This document shows, piece by piece, positions 56,490 to 64,000 of a stretch of DNA of 64,000 bases; position 1 is the stretch's first letter; the number at the start of each line of letters is the position of its first letter. This DNA is from Isoetes taiwanensis (taxonomy: Eukaryota > Streptophyta > Lycopodiopsida > Isoetales > Isoetaceae), in assembly GCA_021234155.1 (NCBI GenBank), contig JAJEKV010000104.1:2403985-2467984 (forward strand), read 5' to 3'. The translations under genes were made by a program, and so were the position numbers. Under the pieces are notes generated by a model that worked only from the letters and a program-made list of their open reading frames with translations, did no database searches and had not been told where the DNA came from.

Positions 56490-58719
56490 GTGGCACTAGG
56501 ATGGTGAGGCTAAAAGCAATGCCCTTAGAGTTGCCCCTGGGATCTAGACTTCCTAAGGTGGGATTATATCCTGCCTACAAAGTATGCATATGAGACAAAA
56601 ATTTTGCCTAACAGACATGTGGTGAGTTGGTATAGGCCTAGCAATGCCAAAATAAGTGTTCATTTGGTCATGGGTTCAAACCTTGCCAATGTCTCTTATC
56701 TTTGGGAGTTGGTTACTAGGGGTATATGATGATGATCCTCGACGTGGTAGAACTTAAAAGCCTATACGTGTCCTCCAACAAAGTAATAAAAAATCAACGG
56801 GACCATGGTAGGATAACCTAGCTAGTATGTACAAGATTAAACAAAGTAATAAAAAATCAACGGGACCAATGGTAGGTGGCACTAGGATGGTGAGGCTAAA
56901 AAGCAATGCCTCTAGAGTTGCCACAGGACCCTAGACTTCCTAAGGTGGGATTATATCCCGCACCGCAAAGTATGCATGTAGGCAAAAAGTTTTGTCCAAC
57001 GATGTGTGGTGAGTTGGTATAGGCCTAGTAATACCAAAATAAGTGTTCATTTGGTCATGGGTTCAAACCTTGCCAATGTCTCTTACCTTTGGGAGTTGGT
57101 TACTAGGGGTATACGATGATGATCCCTGAGTGATAGAATTTAAAAGCCTGTGTCCACTTTTGGCTATCGAAGGCTGATGGGATAAGCTAGTCTCCATACA
57201 AGATTCCCTTGATGCACTTCGCATGAAAACAACAACATCCCTATAAATAGGCTTTTCATTCATCTCAGTAGTTTTTCTACAATGGTATAGGGTGGGTAGC
57301 AACAACATCCCTATAAATAGGCTTTTCATTCACTGGACCCTAAGTAGTTTTTCTACAATGGTATAGGGTGGGTAGCGCATTTGCACATCGTAGGCTACCC
57401 AAAAATGAAAAACATAGGGAATATCGGTTATAACACCGGACCCCAAATAAAATTTGTGTGCTTCAGATGTTGGTTCGTGTACCTTAGAGAGCTTATCACG
57501 GGATTAAAAACCCCGCCTTTCGGGTTTAGGGGAAAACCCTAGCGATAAAATCTGGGGGGAAGGATGGGGCTTGGACAACGGTAGGGCTGCCAAACGCCCA
57601 CAAAAACCCACGCTCCACGAGAGAATACCGAAATCGCGCATCACCTCTCGGACTGGAAAACCAATAGTGAAAAAACCCGAGCGAGCTTACACGGGTGGTC
57701 ACGGCGTGCCGCGACAAAACAACATTTACACCTCCCGAAAAGCGAGGGAAAAGGTCACGTGCCATGCCGACAATTATAACAAATATGAACATATAAATAA
57801 CAATTTTAAGGGGGGGAAGGATGGGAGCCATGGATAGAACTGCCCGAGAGATGAGAAAGCGCCGATGAAACGTCGATGAAGAACTCTGCAATAAATAGCG
57901 ATCCCCAACCCCGATGAACGGCCTAAAATGCATGCGATGCATGCATGTGACGATGCAATGCATGCATGCTCGCCTTGTGCAAGAATCTCGATCCGCTCAC
58001 GCGAATCGATGACATTCTTGCACTGCGCATTCGCATGAAAACAACAACATCCATGATACCGAGAACTTCAAATACTAGATCCAGGAGAAAAGATGAAGAT
58101 TGTCCTATGCTCTTGGGACAAAAGGGCAAAAGATAGAAGAGGTTAGAAAGGATATGAATGGTCAAGAAAGAGTAGCTCATGTAAGAAGAAGCCCCTCCTC
58201 GCATGAGATCAAAGAACATAAGCCACCGGGACTGGCGAGAGATGAGAAAGCGCCGATGAAGCGTCGATGAAGAACTCTGCAATAAATAGCGATCCTCCAA
58301 CCTGATGAACGGCCTAAAAATGCATGCGATGCATGCATGCGACGCATGTAATGTATGCATGCTTGTCTTGTGCAAGAATCTCGATCCACTACGCGAATTG
58401 ATGACATTAGTCTAGTATGGACCTTAAACAAAGTAATAAAAATCAATAGGGGACCATGGTAGGTGGCACTAGGATGGTGAGGCTAAAAAGCAATGCCCTA
58501 GAGTTGCTCTCGGGACCCTAGACTTCCTAAGGTGGAATTATATCTTGTCTACAAAGTGTGCATGTAAGGCCTAGTAATGCCAAAATAAGTGTTCATTTGG
58601 TCGTGGGTTCAAACCTTGTCAATGTCTCTTATCTTTGGGAGTTGGTTACTAGGGCTATACGATGATGATCTCCGACGTGGTAGAACATAAAAGCTTATAC
58701 GTGTTCTCCACTTTGGCTG
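56490..58719. repeat. Mosaic of duplicated repeat blocks
   Basis: Three diverged copies of a block of about 260-290 bp lie at 56490-56776, 56876-57160 and 58463-58719, all in plus orientation. Each starts gtggcactaggatggtgagg, has a tRNA-like pair of motifs (ggtgagttggtataggcc in the first two and tgggttcaaaccttgcc in all three), and ends near gtggtagaa.taaaagcct. A different block of about 172 bp (cgagagatgagaaagcgccg...gatgacatt) occurs at 57845-58016 and 58236-58409. A third unit of about 70-76 bp with ccctataaataggcttttca is tandemly repeated at 57230-57375. The arrangement suggests a SINE-like family plus local segmental duplication. Confidence 0.75.
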
Positions 58720-60718
58720 CTCCTAGAACAATGCAAAAATTTCGTTGGAGTTGAGACATCTTTGCTCTTATCGCGATTTGCAAAAATCACGTAGGAATCG
58801 AGGCATGCAAGGCGGATTGCATGTAGTGCTTGAACTCTGCAGATCTAATCACGGACAAATTTTGTGGTTGATGATATAACAAATACTCTCATTACGAACA
58901 AGGGATCGTGCCCTCACCATTTCAATATTTGTCAATTGTGATGCCATTGAAGTGTTTGCTTTAAATTTGCCCCTCTACTTAGTAATCTGAAGGAAACATA
59001 ATAATGACCTTTAGATACTTGTAATTTAGCCAGTTTTACCCATTTCAATTAGAGACTCAAGGGGATGAAGCAAGGCAGAAACTTGGCATGGCATAATCAA
59101 AGGGCCGAAACCCAATCTGCATTCAATGGGGCTCGCTTAATCTGTGTTCTCTTACAAGTAGTCTTGTTGGGAATGAGTGTGTAATAGCTCTTTGGTCAAG
59201 CGTTCTTTACCGAAGACGACTGGGACTAAGCGATCTATCAATGTTGTATCGAAATACATGGTAGAGAAGCCGTTTCACCTTAGGGGAAAGCACCTAGGGC
59301 GAGAAGGTGTGGACAAAGCGGAAAGAGAGAATGTCGGATATTTTATGAGATGCCTCTTTTTTGCAAAAGTACAAAACAATGCAGATCTAATAAATGCAAC
59401 ATAGATAGTTTCAGTTAATATGTTAATTGCGTAATCAACGATTGAAAAAGCATTATGATTTATAGGTGCGCACTGAGCATGATCGAATTGCTTCTTTATT
59501 TTTTGTTATTTTTCATTTCTAACATTTAAGATCTAATGGAGGACATCTGGAACCTGTATCGTATTTGGTGTCATTAGAGTAGAACTTGCCAAATTTGGCA
59601 CCAAACTTTCTCCAAATTGACGTTTAGAGTTTGGGGAACTTTTCAATGTTACAAAAAACCATCTTAATGTAAAATATGTTTTAATAGAGATTTATTTATT
59701 TTTACCAATAACGAAGTTAATACAATGAACTAGGGGGATATTATAGTTCCCAATTTTGATAAAGGACATGATTGATTACTTCGTATATAATTTACAATAT
59801 TAGTATAAAATATCAAAGATAAGATATAATCTGGTTTTATAATCTGGTTTTATAATGCACAAAATTATCATTAGCATTACTTAGTATTATCCTTTTTTTT
59901 ATATAGTTTTTGGGGCCCCTTTGTTGTTTAGGTTTGGTCTCCGTGGACGTTGTGATATATTGATAAGCATGCAACCAGATCACGTCAATGATAAGTAAAT
60001 TTGGGCCCAATATAATCAGTGTTCTATATTTCTTTTTTGTTAAGAATTATCCACATGTAATATTATTTCTCATTCTTTATACATAGATAAGTTCATCATA
60101 TGAAGCTTGAAGTTTTATAATTGCATTATAAAACTTCAAACTCAATTCAATTATTAACGATTTTCTAAATCCCTAAGTAATATATTTTTTGAGGTGGCTC
60201 TTATTGCGTGTTTGCAAAATATCATAGAAGAAGTTGAACCCTTTTTACAATGGAGTCAATCGAGTAACGTAAGTAGCAGATATGATATTGTTTGGTTCTG
60301 CACTCCCATTTGTTTTGGAATATGAAGATGCTTTAATGTGCAACAATTGGGTGCTTGGTGGTGATATTAATTAATTTGTTTTGATGTGTTATTTGTCTAG
60401 GCCACATACAATGTACAATAAACAACAATTACAACAAGCATTTCTTTTCACGGAGTCAACTCTAAGAATTATATATTTGAACTGGTGACTATATTATTAT
60501 TCGTCATCTTATCATATCAACCATTGCATTTCTTCTTCATGTATCTGCATTCCCTGTATTGCAAAAGTAACACTTGGTTTCATAATTGTAAGAAAGGAGA
60601 TTTGAGTAATTTGCATATATTTGGAAGGGCTCTTTGATAGTGATCTTCTAAACGTAAAAGACTATGCAAACATCCCATTGAGTCATAGAAGGGCAACCCT
60701 CCATGTGCAACACAACCC
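58720..60718. other. No supported gene
   Basis: AT-rich, about 2 kb. A 14-bp perfect hairpin (ttgaagttttataa and its complement, 5-base loop) lies at about 60107-60139. A 13-bp direct repeat aatctggttttat lies near 59828-59854. No coding sense was found. Confidence 0.5.
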
Positions 60719-61660
60719 CCTTTTTTTTTGTTGAAGGACGCCGACTTTTATTTAATCAAAGAATCAAATACAAGATAAGTTCAAAGACAGAATAAAATCT
60801 CGCCAGATAAGAGAGACCCACCGAAAGTGAAGCCACCGCCTAAGCATACGAGCATACATCCAAATACTCCTCAAAGATCAATCGCCTCTTACAAGGAGCA
60901 AGTGAAGAACGTTGGTAATGAATTAGCAATGTGACCTTGAGCTTGGTTATCCGCCACATCCAAACCTTTAAAGATTACCAGTCTTCCTCTTTTCCAAATA
61001 GTCCAAAGCAACCACCTATTTTGGGTAAAAGCATCTTCTTACAGTACCACGTTTGGAACCCTCAAAAGTACCCTACATTGGGTACTTTAAATCTGGTACT
61101 TTTATAGTTTTCTTTCCATCAAAATCAATTGAAAATTTTTGAATTGAAGGTCAATAACATGTCAATCTATAGTATCAAAGGATAACTATACCATTAGAGA
61201 CTAAAACGAATGAACCAACTCTCAAACTTATTGTTTATTGAGATATTTGTGCGAGTTCCTAGTACCCAGTACTGGATACTTTTCTGGGTAGTTTTGCACT
61301 CCCTAAAAGGTAATTTATATGGTACACCCTAGCATGCTTTCACCCTGCTGCAAGATGAAAAGCCTGGCGTCGTAACTCCGTCCAAGTACTTGGGTAAATT
61401 GCCAAAAGAACTTGTTGACTTGTTAAGGAAGCTTGAAAAAGAGAGAACAACCAATCCCATACCTTTCTGAGGTGATCACACATCAAAAATGCAGTGTTCA
61501 ATGGTCTCAGATTCACGCTTGTATATTGGACACCGATCTGATATTCTAGGGTTAAACTTGTGGACACGCACGTTAATCCGAAGACATCAATGAAGAATAT
61601 GCCACCAAAGAATATGTAATTGCGAATATAGTGCCTTTACCACCTGAGGAAACAGAAGAT
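60719..61660 (-). mobile_element. LINE 3' remnant
   Basis: A T-run at 60719-60729 marks the tail of a minus-strand retroelement. Upstream on that strand (about 61430-61560) one frame reads ISDRCPIYKRESETIEHCIF, matching the zinc-binding end of plant LINE ORF2, and an adjoining frame gives VWDWLFSLF. Everything between is decayed and is interrupted by a small inverted-repeat element. Confidence 0.6.
61045..61305. mobile_element. Possible MITE nested in the LINE remnant
   Basis: The left end accctcaaaagtaccctaca plus ttgggtact matches, inverted, the right end agtacccagtactggatact plus tttctgggt. About 260 bp lie between the outer limits. The flanking LINE sequence appears to continue on both sides. 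No target duplication was identified. Confidence 0.45.
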
Positions 61661-62498
61661 ATGGCAACTATAAATTTTTAGGTAGTAAATAGGGCGAGGA
61701 CTATGTGAAGTATGGCTCTAAAAGGTTGGTTTGTGACCATGCATTTTAAGTATGTGAGTGGATTTAAGATGATCATGAAGTTGCACCTAGATACCCCTTC
61801 TTTCCAAAATAGATTAATCCTCATATGTTGGCTCCTCTACTTGCGCCGCAACACATGATCCCTTTTTTTTCTAGGGATGTGGACCAAAAATATGTTTTTA
61901 TTTATTATTCGTTTGTGGCTTCGCCTTTGGCATTTTTACTTGCAATTATTGATTTGTTTTCCATTTTGAGAACTTTATCATACATTTCATCAATCTACCC
62001 TCCATTCGAATGACTTTTTGCGTTTTAGGATACATTCTGGGGAGTCATCCTCACCTCCCCCTAATGGCATCAACAAGGATTTCTCCATGCTAACTTCTCA
62101 ATTTTAATGCATCTAAAAAGCCATTCTGTTATAACCTCGAGTTGTCTCTCCAATGTGCATATAAAAAGAATGCACTGCAATAAACGAGATGAATGCATTT
62201 TCAACCTTTGTGGTTGCTGCAAATAGTATGCCTGGTTGTGTCCTCCATTTTGATGGAGAATTTAATTATCGAGCCCTACTTATTCTTAACTATGCAATTC
62301 CACCTTCAGTGCTTATTGTAAATGGTTGACTTGTGTCATTGAAAACATATGGACCTTAAATTATTTAGTGCAAATCAAGTGAATGCACTTTCAATGCCTT
62401 AAATGGAGTGTTAATGGGATGGATCTTGAAGATGGCACTTTGAATTGTTTCTGAAAGTACAAATAAAATGTATGGACTTCGAATGTAAGTGCAAACAA
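61661..62498. other. No supported gene
   Basis: AT-rich, with repeated gaatgcattttcaa and gaatgcactttcaatgcc motifs at about 62192, 62383 and nearby. No coding sense. Confidence 0.4.
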
Positions 62499-62695
62499 TT
62501 GGAACCGCAGGTGGTCTTTGAATTTTCGGCTATTTTAGCGGACCAAACGGTTGAAAGGAGAGCCTGTAAGGAGAGCTCCCAGGGTCTTTGGTACTTATAG
62601 ATTTCCCGTAGTAAGGCCCCTGTGCAGGGTTTGAACCGCCGCGGTTTCCTTGGGGCCTTGCCGCCTCGGGTCTCGTCGACTTCTTGGGCAAGGTC
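62499..62695 (-). pseudogene. Histone H3-like fragment
   Basis: Minus-strand segments in changing frames read KKST then RGGKAPRK, PRRFKPCTGALLREIYKYQR, LPF-type then RLVR-type residues, KIAEN and LRFQ. Aligned with histone H3 (tail STGGKAPRK, core PGTVALREIRKYQKSTELL, LPFQRLVREIA, LRFQ), it covers the tail, the alpha-N helix and part of alpha-1. About 17 tail residues between GGKAPRK and the RFKP block are missing. Several single-base shifts and the loss of everything after LRFQ mark it as a relic. The base composition is GC-rich against the AT-rich flank on its 3' side. No intron is visible, as expected for a core histone gene or retrocopy. Confidence 0.6.
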
Positions 62696-64000
62696 TTGCC
62701 CCCGATAATCTGGGTGAGGCGAGGCCGCATCCACACGGTCTTGCTGGTGACCGAGCTTCGTGGCCTTCCCGATACTCCCAACGACCTTCTTGAGCTTTTC
62801 CTTGTATTGGCTCCCCGACTTATGGGCGGTGGACTTCAATGATCTCTTAATGGTAGGCTTTTCCGTCGTCAGGAGGCTGGCCGGGTCTCTTGCTCTATAT
62901 GTTAAGAACAGCATTTGTTGTCGGCTGGTCACAGTTCTACTGGCAAGCTCCTCCGCTTTGTCGTTGTTGTTTTCGACTCTCGGCCAAGGTGCGTGTGACG
63001 GGCTGGCAGCCATGCTCTCCTCCACTTCAGCGAAGCATCGGGGCCATGATCCTTCGGAAGCTTTTGGCGCGATAATGGTCCGACCGGGCTTGCATGTCCA
63101 AGCCCGAACCATTATCAAATAATCTGTAGTAATGTAAGATGGGACCTCACCCAAGTGAAACTCTAGGTGGCCCGATCATACTCATAAGGGGAAAGTTCAA
63201 AGGGATTGCCATTTATAATAGCTCTCCCATCACCTAGGTAAATATACTTTCGAGCCCACGAGCTTTTGGGTCTCCCCCTCTCCATCTCCTGGCGGGTATC
63301 ATCATCGGGCTAGCTCCCGATTCTGGCGGCCTCCCTCAGGATGGCTTCCTCCTCGAGGGACCTCCCCCAGGGCGGATAAAACTTAACCGATCATAACTTG
63401 GTCGTTGTTCGACCATAGTGTAAGGCTGTCAAGAAGGTTAAGCTTTTATCAAAAGCTTCAGAGGTGGAAGATGGGGTAGGGAATCCTATATCCGTCGGAT
63501 CTAAACTTTGCACTAGCTCGGTCAAAAGTAGCTCGACTTCGATTCGGGTCAAGAGAAGGTGCTCTCCGAAGTTGGGCAAAATATTTGAAGCTAATAATTA
63601 AAGTTGCTAGGGTACCTTTAGTGCGTTCCATATTCATGGGTGCTAGGTGAAAGAGAGGTGTGGAAAGGAGGCTTATGGGATGCGGCGTGAGGGCACTAGT
63701 AGCGGCAAGGCGCTTAAGCTTCAACTCCTGCGGGCTATGGGCGACGGACAAGGTGAAGGCGCCCGCAGAAGAAAAGTAAAAGAATATAACTGTCACTTTT
63801 TTCTAAATAAAGATTCAAAAAAAAATTTGAAACTTGATTTTTTTTTTTTTTTTATACTACGGTGATGACGAGAATATCGCGTTTTATACGCCCGCGCCTA
63901 ACCGTGATTATAACGACTCAATTAAAATTTTTGAGACGCTCCGACTAGAGCGGCGCCTGAGTAGGGTTTTGACCCCTTGTTGTGCCAGTTCGATGCCGGA
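62696..64000. other. GC-richer stretch, no recognised gene
   Basis: The minus strand stays open from 63154 through the histone-like fragment in one frame, giving SQYKEKLKKVVGSIGKATKL and similar basic sequence that I do not recognise. Beyond 63160 short open frames continue without motifs. The abrupt change in composition near 62500 suggests an inserted block, perhaps part of an LTR element. An A-rich then T-rich run is at 63816-63853. Confidence 0.35.

Noticed and set aside
62760-63122. Plus-strand 120-codon frame
   Set aside because: It is antisense to the basic open frame on the minus strand and has no motif; high GC explains its length.

Overview
The window looks like nuclear DNA from a land plant. 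The evidence is plant gene families with spliceosomal introns (an EMB8-type alpha/beta-hydrolase, a plant-type catalase, a NIPP1/FHA protein, a receptor-like kinase), L1-type LINEs with a DUF4283-like ORF1, and PIF/Harbinger and Mutator-type MITEs, all in AT-rich sequence full of decayed repeats. I cannot place the species. A gene resembling bacterial amino-methyltransferases could fit a non-flowering lineage, but that is only an inference.

Layout, left to right. 1-2282: nothing recognisable. 2283-4952 (+): the only conventional gene that can be assembled cleanly, an EMB8-like hydrolase with about 13 exons and a complete Ser-Asp-His triad. 5404-9420: a Harbinger MITE with TTA target duplications, short tandem duplications, a cluster of TTAAGTTA-rich elements and the 3' end of a Ty3/Gypsy element. 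10150-10460: a tRNA-derived SINE (minus), with a second copy in the other orientation at 55290-55610. 11127-12942 (+): a damaged gene of uncertain family, possibly HAD-like, whose 3' end is triplicated downstream (to about 14005) together with a foldback. 14555-16343 (-): a NIPP1/FHA pseudogene. 19079-21085 (+): a multi-exon gene with the layout of a beta-class DNA amino-methyltransferase, the most unusual gene here. 23637-25757: an element of about 2.1 kb bounded by long inverted repeats. 26223-33080 (+): a nearly full-length but mutated LINE. 36678-37239: a Mutator-type MITE with a 9-bp target duplication. 37753-39420 (-): a second LINE remnant. 43651-47239 (+): a catalase pseudogene that keeps its introns. 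48965-49380: a degenerate short-unit tandem array. 52220-54272 (-): a receptor-like kinase pseudogene. 56490-58720: a mosaic of duplicated repeat blocks. 60719-61660 (-): a third LINE tail with a nested MITE. 62499-62695 (-): a histone H3-like fragment in GC-richer sequence that continues to the end.

Four gene copies here (HAD-like, NIPP1, catalase, RLK) keep introns but carry in-frame stops or single-base indels, so they are decayed DNA duplicates, not retrocopies, unless the assembly has uncorrected indels. The clean EMB8 gene argues against pervasive assembly error. The genes do not form a pathway. The window reads as one active locus, one possibly active methyltransferase-like locus, and a graveyard of duplicated genes and transposons. 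All gene calls rest on reading the sequence and recalled family motifs; no database search was run.
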